A stretch of DNA of 64,000 nt from JBEGHD01 sp049334165 (GTDB lineage: Bacteria > Bacteroidota > Bacteroidia > Flavobacteriales_D > Sanyastnellaceae). The notes below the pieces were generated by a model. It ran no database searches and had not been told where the DNA came from. It worked only from the letters and a program-made list of their open reading frames with translations. The first letter of the stretch is position 1. Every line of letters starts with the position of its first letter. The translations under genes and the position numbers were made by a program. The stretch is taken from assembly GCA_049334165.1 (NCBI GenBank), contig JBEGHD010000010.1. One strand, written 5' to 3'. Of the stretch, positions 24,623 to 33,762 are shown in pieces.

Positions 24623-25585
24623 TTACGGCTCGAATTGATATCGAAGTCCGAGCTGAAGACCTGCCTGATAGAAATTGAGTTGCACTCTACTTACCGGATC
24701 GGTGGGGCTATTGAGGGGTAACTGCAGATGAATCCTGGCGTAGCCGTAAAAGTTGGATGCCAACTTACGATTCACCCCGCCAGCTGCCTGAACTCCAAAG
24801 AGCGTTTTTGTAAATCTCTGGCCCGACTCAGGAACTGTCTCAAGATCAGCTTCTTTGTTCAACAGGATTAGATCAGATGTTGAAGTGCTGTAAAGAAATT
24901 GCGCTTGAAGGCCAAACTGAAAATCGAGCTTCCAGAGTCTGGATTTTGGCAGAGAAGGTGAGAAGTTAAAAAGCAAAGGTACCTCGAGATAGCGAAGTTC
25001 TATTTCTCGCTCTGATAGAGATATACTCAGGGTATCAAGCTCCGCTCCCAGCTCACCAAAGTCGTAGCGGGTTATTTGGGAAAGCTCTCCGTCTTCGAAA
25101 GACTCGAACCTGTAAAGACTATCATCGAGTTGATCGGTGTTGAAGTGGGAGTAGGTTGCGGTAATGTTTTTTGCTCCCAGCCCAACCATTACTGACCACT
25201 GATCGCTGAGTATGAGGCCACCGTAAAAAAGAGCTCCTGGATTCACGTCAAACCTCAACTCTCTGCCAATCATATCGTCCACGGTTCTCAGATTGTTGAG
25301 ATCGCTCTCCAAAATGGTGCTCGTAGCAAATGCTCCCCCTTCAACCCCAAGCAGCCACGGAATTCCCTGCTTCGGCCGTTTAATTTCTGAAGGTTCGCGG
25401 GTATTGTTGACACTCACAGTGTCGTATTCAATGACTCTGTTGATTATGACTTTTTTGCCATCGACTATAAGAGTGTCTGTTGAAAAGGCCTGCAAGCTTG
25501 AAAAGGAAAATGTTAAAACACAAAGAAGCAGCAATCTAAACTGATTACTGCTTCTCTTATATTTCATTCTTTTTACCGATCCCAT
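24623..25585 (-). CDS. Exported outer-membrane barrel protein, sigma-cluster member
   Basis: 320 residues. A signal peptide ends near FSSLQAFS. A short periplasmic stretch (TDTLIVDGKKVIINRVIEY, then KRPKQGIPWLLGVEGG) is followed by beta-strands of an outer-membrane barrel (LSDQWSVMVGLG, LEVPLLFNF, GLQAQFLYS, GLQLGLRYQF), ending with an aromatic strand. This pattern fits PorT-like barrels of Bacteroidota. It lies 61 bases downstream of the membrane protein and 53 bases upstream of the T9SS type B gene. A start at 25567 is equally possible. Confidence 0.7.
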   Translation of the reverse strand: MGSVKRMKYKRSSNQFRLLLLCVLTFSFSSLQAFSTDTLIVDGKKVIINRVIEYDTVSVNNTREPSEIKRPKQGIPWLLGVEGGAFATSTILESDLNNLRTVDDMIGRELRFDVNPGALFYGGLILSDQWSVMVGLGAKNITATYSHFNTDQLDDSLYRFESFEDGELSQITRYDFGELGAELDTLSISLSEREIELRYLEVPLLFNFSPSLPKSRLWKLDFQFGLQAQFLYSTSTSDLILLNKEADLETVPESGQRFTKTLFGVQAAGGVNRKLASNFYGYARIHLQLPLNSPTDPVSRVQLNFYQAGLQLGLRYQFEP

Positions 25586-25646
25586 CGCAATGCTTCCAGT
25601 TTGGGCTAAAAATAAAACTTATGCGATGCGACAGACAAACAAAAGA

Positions 25647-26345
25647 TCATTTCTCTTTTTCCACTTCTCTTTTTTCTTTCAAAGTAATTGTGATGCTGGT
25701 GCTCTTAGGATCTTTAATTTGTTCGAGCAAGTTTGGCAGAATTATGTAAGACGCTCTGTCGAAAGGAAGTGACTCGATACTCTCTGTCGAGTTTGGCTCA
25801 ATGCGTTTCATTGGGACTTCCGCAACTTCAACAGGCTGCTCAACTTCGAGTTTTGGCGTTTCTTCTAAACTTTCTTCAGAATTTGCTCTTTTCTCTACCA
25901 ACTCTTCCTGGTTGGCTTGCTCTTCATTAGCTGTTGTAGTACTTGCAGCCACTTCCTGTGACTGAAGATCACCTTCACTGGATTGAGATTCTGAAGCCAT
26001 TTGCTCTTGAGTGTGTGTGAAGCTTGCAGCTTCTTCAGCAACTTCATCCTGACTAATTATGGCTGACTGAACCACTGATCGCTGCAGTTTTGCATCATTG
26101 AGAGTGCGATTTGAAAAATCACCAGTGGTTGAATTTTGAGCTGGAGTGGCATAAATCGCAGCACCTGTAGCACCGGCCACTATGAGTCCAACGTAATAAA
26201 CATTGAGTGAAGCCAGGCTAAAGCTCATAAACTCCGACCACCAGAGTTTCTTCCGAATTCCTTTGTAGACACTTGCAGGAGGCTGCTGAGAGTAGTTCTT
26301 CAGCCCCTGAAACATTTCTGTCATTTGTTGTTCTCTGCTATCCAT
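25647..26345 (-). CDS. Membrane protein following the sigma factor (candidate anti-sigma)
   Basis: 232 residues. The N-terminal cytosolic part (1-46: MTEMFQGLKNYSQQPPASVY) precedes one transmembrane segment (about 47-66, NVYYVGLIVAGATGAAIYAT), then a long periplasmic region rich in Glu, Gln and Ser (about 95-180), which looks disordered, and a short ordered end (SYIILPNLLEQIKD). It starts 3 bases after the sigma gene, the usual arrangement of ECF sigma/anti-sigma pairs, but no anti-sigma ZAS motif is visible, so the anti-sigma role is an inference from position and topology. Confidence 0.65.
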   Translation of the reverse strand: MDSREQQMTEMFQGLKNYSQQPPASVYKGIRKKLWWSEFMSFSLASLNVYYVGLIVAGATGAAIYATPAQNSTTGDFSNRTLNDAKLQRSVVQSAIISQDEVAEEAASFTHTQEQMASESQSSEGDLQSQEVAASTTTANEEQANQEELVEKRANSEESLEETPKLEVEQPVEVAEVPMKRIEPNSTESIESLPFDRASYIILPNLLEQIKDPKSTSITITLKEKREVEKEK

Positions 26346-26348
26346 TCG

Positions 26349-26894
26349 TTACAGATTTATCTTGCTTAGTTCTTTCAGTTCGCGTTGTAAATATTTCTTT
26401 GCTCTTGACAGTTGGGACTTAGACGTGTTGATGTCAATATCCATCATGTCAGCAATTTCTTTGTGTTTGTAGCCTTCAATTACATAAAGGTTAAAAACCA
26501 TTTTATACCCGGGTGGAAGGTCATTTATCACATTCATCAATTCCTCTTCCGTAAAATCAGACTGAAATGGAACATCCACTTCATGGCCTGTAGAGGGAAT
26601 TTCGGTGACATCCTCGTGATAGGCGTGTTTTTGATTTTTGCGATAGTTCGTAATCGCTGTGTTAATCATTATTCGCCTAATCCACCCTTCGAAGCTCTTG
26701 TTTTGCGAATACATTCCAATGTTTTTGTAAATCTTCACAAACCCCTCCTGCATCACGTCTTCTGCTTCAAACCTGTTTTTGGTGTAGCGCAGACAAATAC
26801 CGAACAGCATGCCCGAATATTTGGCGTAGAGCAGATCCTGATACTTCCGCTTCTTCTTCTTTACTCCTTCTATTATTTCCTTAAGGTCTGCCAT
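26349..26894 (-). CDS. ECF-type RNA polymerase sigma factor
   Basis: 181 residues. Sigma-2 region: LRYTKNRFEAEDVMQEGFVK, with WIRRIMINTAITNYRK following; sigma-4 region: DLPPGYKMVFNLYVIEGYKHKEIADMM (read in parts) with the HTH SKSQLSRAKKYLQREL. It should direct polymerase to a set of envelope-stress or secretion genes. It heads a minus-strand cluster with a single-pass membrane protein, an OMP and a T9SS type B cargo gene. Confidence 0.93.
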   Translation of the reverse strand: MADLKEIIEGVKKKKRKYQDLLYAKYSGMLFGICLRYTKNRFEAEDVMQEGFVKIYKNIGMYSQNKSFEGWIRRIMINTAITNYRKNQKHAYHEDVTEIPSTGHEVDVPFQSDFTEEELMNVINDLPPGYKMVFNLYVIEGYKHKEIADMMDIDINTSKSQLSRAKKYLQRELKELSKINL

Positions 26895-26997
26895 TCACAT
26901 TGGATGTCTGTGTAAGAACAACGCGAGTTGAAAAATGGTTGCTCTGCGAAATTAATTTGGTAAATCACCTACAAGATAGTGAGGAATTCACTGACAT

Positions 26998-27315
26998 ATG
27001 CTATTGAGAAAACGTATTTTTAATGTTTTGAAAGAGAATCTTGTGTTCATGTTTAAGTCAATGTCCAAAAGCTTTATCCTTAAAACCTTCGCATTTTTAG
27101 CGATACCAATTTTTTGGATTGTACCCTTTTTTACCAATATCAATGAACACGGAGTGCTCAAGAGAGATTTTCCAATGGATTGTCTTTTCAACAGTAATCG
27201 ATTGACTTCAATCGTATTAAAGCCTGCTATTTCTCAGATTGAAATAATGATCTGCTTGAGTCTGGCCATTTTCTCATTTTTTTTAGCCACGAAACTTTTT
27301 TGGAAATCGTTTTGA
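26998..27315 (+). CDS. Possible small membrane protein
   Basis: 105 residues in an AT-rich segment. Two predicted transmembrane segments: ILKTFAFLAIPIFWIVPFF (about 27-45) and IEIMICLSLAIFSFFLATKLF (about 80-100). No family recognised and no clear ribosome-binding site; codon use is poorer in G/C than in neighbouring genes. It may be a real orphan gene or a chance frame. Confidence 0.4.
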   Translation: MLLRKRIFNVLKENLVFMFKSMSKSFILKTFAFLAIPIFWIVPFFTNINEHGVLKRDFPMDCLFNSNRLTSIVLKPAISQIEIMICLSLAIFSFFLATKLFWKSF

Positions 27316-27353
27316 AGAAAGAACTTTAATTCAAAAGGTAGTCTAAAATTTAT

Positions 27354-28364
27354 CTATTCGAAATCCTCTTTCTTCATATCCAACCAACCCAAAGCTGAAT
27401 TGCAGAAAATGTCTTCTACCGTCTCTTCGGGAAGTCCCATTTCTTCGATGAACTTACCGTGTTCGAGATCCCCCAATGGAAATGGATAATCCGTTCCTAG
27501 GCAAACCTTGTCGGCACCTTGCAGATCGAGCACGTACTCGAGCATTTTCGGATCGTGTGTGATACAATCCACCCAAAACTTACCAAGGTACTCGCGCGGG
27601 TTCACGGGATTGTCGATGGCAACCAGATCTGGACGGCAGTTGAAACCGTGCTCTACCCTACCAATCGTGGCCAGAAAAGAACCGCTGGCGTGAGAAAACA
27701 TCCACCTCAACTTAGGGAGGCGTTCGAGTACTCCACCAAAAATGAGCGAACAAATTGCTCTGGAAGTTTCTGCCGGCATACCAACAAGCCACGGAAGCCA
27801 GTAGCGTTCCATGTCCGATTTACCCATCATCTCCCATGGGTGAACCATCACTGCCATGCCGAGTTCTTCGCAAGCTTCCCAGAGTGGAAAGAAATGCGGC
27901 TCGTTTAGATTTTGATTGTTGATATTCGACCCAACCTGAATTCCTTTGAGTCCCAGTTCCTTTTTGCATCGGTGAAGTTCTTCGATAGCCAGGTCGATAT
28001 CCTGCATCGGAAGTGTGGCAAGGCCTACATAGTTTTTAGGATACTTGTTGGTCAGTTCGGCAAGATCATCGTTGAGAAACTTCGCCACTTGAAGCGCATC
28101 GTCAGGATTCGCCCAGTAACTAAACATCACCGGAATGGTGCAGACAACCTGCACTTGCGTACCATATTTGGCGTACTCCTCAATTCTCACTTCCGGATCC
28201 CAGCAATTTTCTGCAATCTCTCTAAAAAAACGCTCTCCCTGCATCATTCGGGCTTTACCAGGCTTGTGGTGATCGAGGTAAATGAACTTGCCATAGCCAA
28301 ACTTCTTTGTCCAGTCGGGTAAGTGCTTCGGAATTATGTGAGTGTGCGTGTCTATTTTTAGCAT
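27354..28364 (-). CDS. 2-Amino-3-carboxymuconate-6-semialdehyde decarboxylase (ACMSD)
   Basis: 336 residues, an amidohydrolase-superfamily enzyme. ACMSD decarboxylates ACMS in the kynurenine pathway of tryptophan breakdown, diverting flux away from quinolinate. The metal-binding set is complete: His7 and His9 (DTHTHI), His175 (MVHPWEM), His225 (FSHASG) and Asp292 (GTDYPFPLG). The lid region QGERFFREIAENCWDPEVR and the HPWEMMG segment are typical. No other kynurenine-pathway genes are nearby. Confidence 0.9.
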   Translation of the reverse strand: MLKIDTHTHIIPKHLPDWTKKFGYGKFIYLDHHKPGKARMMQGERFFREIAENCWDPEVRIEEYAKYGTQVQVVCTIPVMFSYWANPDDALQVAKFLNDDLAELTNKYPKNYVGLATLPMQDIDLAIEELHRCKKELGLKGIQVGSNINNQNLNEPHFFPLWEACEELGMAVMVHPWEMMGKSDMERYWLPWLVGMPAETSRAICSLIFGGVLERLPKLRWMFSHASGSFLATIGRVEHGFNCRPDLVAIDNPVNPREYLGKFWVDCITHDPKMLEYVLDLQGADKVCLGTDYPFPLGDLEHGKFIEEMGLPEETVEDIFCNSALGWLDMKKEDFE

Positions 28365-28456
28365 GAGCGGAGTTTCTGAATTCAGCTCCGCAAATTAATC
28401 AACCTGGGTGATTGCGGCAAGTGTCAAGCGAAAACCATTGAGTATTGGTGTAGGTC

Positions 28457-29158
28457 TCATCTCCCCCATCTTTCCTCGACCAGCTTTTTGTAAGCCCGCC
28501 CTATTGGAAGCCTTTGATTTCCCAGAACTACTTCAGTCGAAGTGGTTGCTTTTATAAATGGGATTGAAACAATGAATGATCGATGAATCTGCATGAAATC
28601 ACCTTCAGGGAGCTTTTGAAGAGTTTCAGTCATCGTCATTCTGGTGGAAATCTGAGTTCCGTCTTTCAGGTTTATCAAAACATATTCTTTCTGACTTTCA
28701 ATGTAGCGAATACTCTCAACAGGGATTTTATAATCCTCTCTCCCACTTTTGACGTGAATAGACTGCGAACCCTCTTCCTCTCCAGATATATCGTAAACCC
28801 TAAAATGTCGGCAGATTCGTTGAATAGTTTTGGTGAATCGAATGAGTGAATAAGGTTTTAGCAAGTAGTCAAAAACCTCCAGGTCGAAGGCTTCTAAAGC
28901 GTGCTGTTCATAAGCACTTGTAACTACGATTAGAGGCTTTTGCTCAAGCGTTTTCAAAAAATCCATTCCCGACATTCCCGGTAGCTGAATATCCAAAAAG
29001 ATGACATCAACTTTATGCCTGTGCAGGTATTCCTGAGCTTTAAAAACATTTACAAAGTGTTCTTCCAGTGTGAAATTCGGAAAATTCCCGAGGTAGTTTC
29101 TGAGAATTTCAGAAGCAGGCTGTTCGTCCTCAATTAATATGCACCTGAGATTATCCAT
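28457..29158 (-). CDS. LytTR-type response regulator
   Basis: 233 residues. The receiver domain (1-120) has the acidic pair Glu10-Asp11, phospho-acceptor Asp56 (FLDIQLPGMSG) and the conserved Lys in LKPYSLIRF. The LytTR DNA-binding domain (about 130-230) includes IHVKSGREDYKIPVESIRYIES (read in parts), FMQIHRSFIV and LPIGRAYKKLVE. It is co-transcribed with the histidine kinase: its ATG overlaps the kinase stop by 8 bases. Confidence 0.93.
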   Translation of the reverse strand: MDNLRCILIEDEQPASEILRNYLGNFPNFTLEEHFVNVFKAQEYLHRHKVDVIFLDIQLPGMSGMDFLKTLEQKPLIVVTSAYEQHALEAFDLEVFDYLLKPYSLIRFTKTIQRICRHFRVYDISGEEEGSQSIHVKSGREDYKIPVESIRYIESQKEYVLINLKDGTQISTRMTMTETLQKLPEGDFMQIHRSFIVSIPFIKATTSTEVVLGNQRLPIGRAYKKLVEERWGR

Positions 29159-30179
29159 GCTGTTTGGGAATTGTCAATTTAGTAGAAAAGAAATCACGAT
29201 TCTCTTGTTGTATCAATTCGTAATTTGAATCGAAAATAAGATCAAGCTGATTTCGAATGTTTTTTAGCCCGATCCCTTTCTGATGGCCACTAAAATCAAT
29301 TTGACTACTGAATGATGAGTTAACAATCTTAAAGACAAGCCGATCGCTTGATTCACCTATTTCGATATGAACAAAGCTGTCTTCTACCTGACTGCCGACT
29401 CCGTGTTTGAAGCTATTTTCAACAAAAGCGAAAAAGACTAAAGGTGGAATAAGTTCTTTCCGCAAGCTTTCTTTCTCGATATTAAAACGAACATCAAGCC
29501 GGCTACCGTAGCGCAATTTCTCAAGAGAAATAAAATTGTCTATTAGCTCAATTTCTTTTGAAAGTTGGATTCGTTCATTCTGACATTCATAAAGCATGAA
29601 CCTGAGAAGATCACTAATCTTAAGTAGCATTTCTCCAGCTTTGTCGGATTTTTTTATCACTTCGCTGTAGATGCCGTTTAGCGTGTTGAACAAAAAATGC
29701 GGATGCACCTGAGCACGCAAAAAGTCGAGTTGCACAGACCTCTTTTCTCTTAGAAGCATCTCGTGTTTCTTTTGCCACTGTATTCTATCGTAAAGAAAGA
29801 CTACACTTCCGTGCCCGCCAATAGCCGCAATGTATATAATGAACTGACCGGCAATCTTATACCAATTGAAATATTCAAAAGTATATTCCCCTGCAAAATA
29901 GTGCGGGTATATAAATAGTCCGAATAGCACTCGGTTCATAACTCCAGCAATAACCAGAGAAGAAATAATAGCCAGTGCTTTCAATATAGGATGCCATTTT
30001 GCAGACTTGAGGATATAGCTAAAAATCAAGATACTGATGACTATCAGTGTGGGGGTCCGAAGTAGGTTGATCAGAAAGTTGCCGAGCCATAGCCCCAGAT
30101 AAGAAGCATTGATAGCAGTGAGCAGCACAACGAAACTACTCCAATAGATTATCAACCATTTATTTCTGGAATTTTTCAC
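29151..30179 (-). CDS. LytS/YehU-type sensor histidine kinase
   Basis: 342 residues. Four or so N-terminal membrane helices (about 9-130) form a sensor without a large periplasmic domain. The His_kinase domain follows with HPHFLFNTLN (His161 phospho-acceptor) and the ATPase part with PPLVFFAFVENSFKHG and KGIGLKNIRNQL. The start is GTG at 30179, supported by a near-consensus -7 box (TATTTTTA) 4 bases upstream. With the adjoining LytTR regulator it makes a two-component pair; the target genes are not evident. Confidence 0.92.
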   Translation of the reverse strand: MKNSRNKWLIIYWSSFVVLLTAINASYLGLWLGNFLINLLRTPTLIVISILIFSYILKSAKWHPILKALAIISSLVIAGVMNRVLFGLFIYPHYFAGEYTFEYFNWYKIAGQFIIYIAAIGGHGSVVFLYDRIQWQKKHEMLLREKRSVQLDFLRAQVHPHFLFNTLNGIYSEVIKKSDKAGEMLLKISDLLRFMLYECQNERIQLSKEIELIDNFISLEKLRYGSRLDVRFNIEKESLRKELIPPLVFFAFVENSFKHGVGSQVEDSFVHIEIGESSDRLVFKIVNSSFSSQIDFSGHQKGIGLKNIRNQLDLIFDSNYELIQQENRDFFSTKLTIPKQHG

Positions 30180-30183
30180 GGAA

Positions 30184-30191
30184 TAAAAATA
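30184..30191 (-). promoter_or_regulatory. Histidine-kinase near-consensus -7 box abutting the start
   Basis: TATTTTTA, then TTCC, then GTG at 30179 on the minus strand. Seven of eight positions match TAnnTTTG and the spacing is 4 bases, as for ruvX, bshC and the CoA-transferase. Confidence 0.35.
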
Positions 30192-30371
30192 AAGGATTCC
30201 ATGTGTAGCCAGAAGTGAATGCTACGAACTACCTCAACCTGCAACGAATGTCGATAATATGAAGACGATCGCCCTTCAAAAAGCACAAGAAGAAAAGCAT
30301 TGCAACAACCTGTCTTCCATTGATTTAGTTTGGATTTTGAGTTGGAAAGTATTCAACTTTGAAAACAAAAA

Positions 30372-32144
30372 ATGAAAAACTTAATTCTGATTTCTACAAT
30401 TCTGATTTCTTCTCTTTCTGCAAGATCCCAACTTTTCGAACTGAGGACTGACATGCCGTTTTCGGAAGTGGCAGATGACAGTAGAAGCGCCAATTGGGTT
30501 GATCCGTACAACTTAGGAAAGCCAGGCATCTTCTTCAGCAATGGCCCCAGCTCGGGTCAGGATAATACTTTTTATTTCTACAATGAGGGCACCGGAGAGT
30601 ACGTAGCTTCTGCAACTTCACCATTCACATCCGATGGAGCCCCTTCCGATGGAGCCACTTTTGCAGATGTTTTAAATGATGGCTACCTCGGTTGTTTTGT
30701 CGCGAACTGGTATGGAGAAGACAATCTGCTATACCTCTACTCCGAGGAGTGGAACTGGCTTGAGCCAGTGACAGATGGCCCGGTAACCAACACACCCAGT
30801 TATTCCGAAACAGGTGCCTGGGGCGATGCAAACCTCGATGGTTTTGTCGATCTCTACGTTACTAACAGTGCTGATGATAACACCAAAAACTTCTTCTATC
30901 TCAATGAAGGAGACGGCACTTTTACAGAAGTTGAAACCGGTGCCTTCGTTACTAGCCAGGGAAAATCGAGATCAGTCACCTGGGCAGACTTTAACAATGA
31001 TGGTGTAGAAGACATTTTGGTTACTAATGAGGACAACGAACAAAACATCCTCTATCGAAATGACAATTTCCTCAACTTCACCCCAGTGGATGCTGGTGAC
31101 CTTACCAACGACACTGGTAACTCAATGAGTGGAACGTGGGGTGACTATGACAATGACGGAGATTTGGATGTATTTGTCAGTAACTACGGTCAGAACAATA
31201 TGCTTTACCGGAACAATGGCGATGAAACCTTCACAGCAATGGAAGAATCTGTTGTAAGCCAGGATGGTGGACTCTCATTTGGAGCAAACTGGGGTGACTT
31301 TGACAATGATGCAGACCTGGACCTGTTCGTTGGCAACGCCTTTTCTGACGGTGACGAGCTTGCCGATTTTCTATACCTGAACAACGGTGACGGAAGCTTC
31401 ACAAAAGTTACAGATGACGAAACGGTGACGAACCTGGGATGGACCTTTGGCAATGCCTTCGGTGATATGGACCTGGATGGAGACCTGGACCTGATAAAAG
31501 CCAAGTGTTTTGATGGAGGTGAACCGAATGAACTCTACGAAAACAAAAGCAGCCAACAAGACGATCCGAATAGCTGGATAGTCGTCAACTGCATTGGCAC
31601 AGCGTCTAATAGATCGGCAATTGGTGCTCGTGTCGAAATCACCGCTATAATAGATGGTGAGCAGGTTAGCCAGATAAGAGAGGTTACTTCGCAGAGTTCT
31701 TATTGCGGTCAAAACATGCTTCCACTCCATTTCGGCCTGAAGGATGCAGATGCCATAGAATCTTTGATTGTTCAGTGGCCAATTGGGCTTGAAGAAGCCT
31801 ACGGAAACCTAGAGGTAAACCAATATTACAACCTCGTGGAAGCAACAGGCATAAGCACGGATATACCAGAGATCAGAGAAGATATCTCAGAAGGTGTAAA
31901 TGTTTACCCAAATCCGGTAGATGATAAATTCACACTTTCAACTAATCTCTCCGACAATACCTATGTAACTCTCACTCTACGTAATATTTCAGGACAGGTG
32001 GTTCAGGATTTTGGAACAAGAAAATTTCGTTCGGGAGATCACTCGATTGAACTAAATCTTAAAGATGAGATCGCACCTGGAATATATTTTCTAAATGGGG
32101 TTTCGTCTAATACAGCCTTCACAAGGAAGCTGGTCCTAAAATGA
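30372..32144 (+). CDS. FG-GAP/ASPIC repeat protein with T9SS sorting domain
   Basis: 590 residues. Signal peptide ends LSARSQ. The central part has at least five FG-GAP/VCBS-like units with Ca-binding loops (WGDANLDGFVDLYV, WADFNNDGVEDILV, WGDYDNDGDLDVFV, WGDFDNDADLDLFV, FGDMDLDGDLDLIK), giving an integrin-like propeller. About 404-487 is an ASPIC/UnbV domain (NRSAIGARVEI). The T9SS type A domain begins at about 511 (VYPNPVDD) and ends RKLVLK. It is a cell-surface protein related to CRTAC1-type proteins; the role is unknown. Confidence 0.9.
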   Translation: MKNLILISTILISSLSARSQLFELRTDMPFSEVADDSRSANWVDPYNLGKPGIFFSNGPSSGQDNTFYFYNEGTGEYVASATSPFTSDGAPSDGATFADVLNDGYLGCFVANWYGEDNLLYLYSEEWNWLEPVTDGPVTNTPSYSETGAWGDANLDGFVDLYVTNSADDNTKNFFYLNEGDGTFTEVETGAFVTSQGKSRSVTWADFNNDGVEDILVTNEDNEQNILYRNDNFLNFTPVDAGDLTNDTGNSMSGTWGDYDNDGDLDVFVSNYGQNNMLYRNNGDETFTAMEESVVSQDGGLSFGANWGDFDNDADLDLFVGNAFSDGDELADFLYLNNGDGSFTKVTDDETVTNLGWTFGNAFGDMDLDGDLDLIKAKCFDGGEPNELYENKSSQQDDPNSWIVVNCIGTASNRSAIGARVEITAIIDGEQVSQIREVTSQSSYCGQNMLPLHFGLKDADAIESLIVQWPIGLEEAYGNLEVNQYYNLVEATGISTDIPEIREDISEGVNVYPNPVDDKFTLSTNLSDNTYVTLTLRNISGQVVQDFGTRKFRSGDHSIELNLKDEIAPGIYFLNGVSSNTAFTRKLVLK

Positions 32145-32253
32145 AGTTGCACATGGTATTTCTGTGGAGGTTTCTAAGAAAACTTCACCCATAAATAACA
32201 ATGGATCTCTGTCTACTTTGATCGTGTGATCCTAATAAAAAAACCGAAAAAAC

Positions 32254-33717
32254 ATGAAAACAATAGTCACATTCTCTTTCAAAAAAGTCTTTTTCCTAAT
32301 CATTCTAGTAGGTCTACTTGCACCACAGTGTCAGGGACAAACAGTTGTTTTCGAAAATGGCTCTCCCACCCCAGGAACCGACCTGGGCTACAGTGTAATG
32401 GAAGCTCCGGACAGCACGTTGATTGTTGTCGGATCTACAACTACTAACACCAGTGGGCTGGCGGATATCGCAGTTACCAAAATGACTTCTGGAGGCGAAG
32501 AGATATGGTCAGTCATTCACGGAGGATTCAACAATGATTTTCCCAGTGCCAGCATTATGCTTGAGGATGGGAGTTTTGTTATTGTAGGAACCACAGGTAG
32601 CTTCACCTCCTCTCCTAGTCGGGATGTGTATCTACTTAAAATGGATTCGGAAGGCGAAATCCTATGGACAAATTCATACGGAGGACCTGAAACTGATGAG
32701 GGCACCGATATCAAACTAACACCAGAAGGTGATTTTATTATTTCTGCATACACAGAAAGCTATGGGGCCGGGGAAACAGACGCCTGGCTTTTTAAGACAG
32801 ATAGCGAAGGCAATCTTTTGTGGGACCAAACTTTCGGTGGCACTGAAATGGACAATGCTCTGGGTGTAGACCTCTCTCCGGATGGAGGGTACATCTTGAC
32901 CGGTGGTACCCGAAGTTTTGCCAGTGGATCAGAAGAAGATCTTTGGTTGATAAAAACTGATTCTGCCGGAACTGAAATATGGACTCAGACCTTTGGCGTT
33001 TCTGACCAAGTAGATTGGGGCTGGGATGTGGCTGCCACGGATGACGGATACGTAGCAGTGGGAATCTACGACAATAACCCGCTTAATCCACCTCCGATTT
33101 CCGGAGAGGCATTTTTTATGAAAGTCGACCTGGACGGCAGTCTGGTGTGGAATGAATCTATTCCCGGTGACTTACGAGTTGAAGGGTTTAGCATCTTCCC
33201 TACTCAGGACGATGGTTGGTTGATAAGTGGAACCAAATGGCTGGGACCTCCATCAAACGCCAGTTTTTGGGTGGCAAAAGCAAGTGCAGAGGGAGAAGTT
33301 GATTGGGAAGTAAACCTGGGCCAGCCAAATACAATTAACATTGCTTTGGATGTTATTCAAACCCGCAATGGCGATATTGTAGCTACTGGCTTCTCAGGAG
33401 CGGACCAATTTTCTACACAGGACCTACATGTTGTTCGTTTGACGGAGCAGACTATCTCTGTTTTTGAAAGTTCAAAAAACTCAATGTTTACCGCTGCACC
33501 TAACCCGACTCATGGACCTATTAAAATTTTATTAAGTGAAAATTACTCTGAGTGTGATATAAAGCTATTTAATGGAAATGGACAAGTGATGAAAGCAAAG
33601 GAGTTCGTGTATCAAGAATCAATAGAACTCGACCTTTCACTTTTTCCTGCAGGCTTATACTTCCTGGAAGTCACTGCCGCCAGAGAGACGGAACGAATTA
33701 GAGTCGTAAAGCTTTGA
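32254..33717 (+). CDS. Propeller-like secreted protein with T9SS sorting domain
   Basis: 487 residues. After a signal peptide (ends QCQGQ) come repeats of the DAWLFKTDSEGNLLWDQTFGG type, typical of a delta-60/PQQ-like beta-propeller in Bacteroidota, with DLWLIKTDSAGTEIWTQTFG the best-preserved second copy. The T9SS type A domain starts at about 413 (APNPTHGPIK). It is 109 bases downstream of the ASPIC protein and likely on the same surface. The propeller has no known ligand. Similar internal repeats occur in the 7850 gene. Confidence 0.82.
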   Translation: MKTIVTFSFKKVFFLIILVGLLAPQCQGQTVVFENGSPTPGTDLGYSVMEAPDSTLIVVGSTTTNTSGLADIAVTKMTSGGEEIWSVIHGGFNNDFPSASIMLEDGSFVIVGTTGSFTSSPSRDVYLLKMDSEGEILWTNSYGGPETDEGTDIKLTPEGDFIISAYTESYGAGETDAWLFKTDSEGNLLWDQTFGGTEMDNALGVDLSPDGGYILTGGTRSFASGSEEDLWLIKTDSAGTEIWTQTFGVSDQVDWGWDVAATDDGYVAVGIYDNNPLNPPPISGEAFFMKVDLDGSLVWNESIPGDLRVEGFSIFPTQDDGWLISGTKWLGPPSNASFWVAKASAEGEVDWEVNLGQPNTINIALDVIQTRNGDIVATGFSGADQFSTQDLHVVRLTEQTISVFESSKNSMFTAAPNPTHGPIKILLSENYSECDIKLFNGNGQVMKAKEFVYQESIELDLSLFPAGLYFLEVTAARETERIRVVKL

Positions 33718-33762
33718 TTTCGAATATCTTTTATCTCGAAAACTCGCTATGGCAACTCCGTT

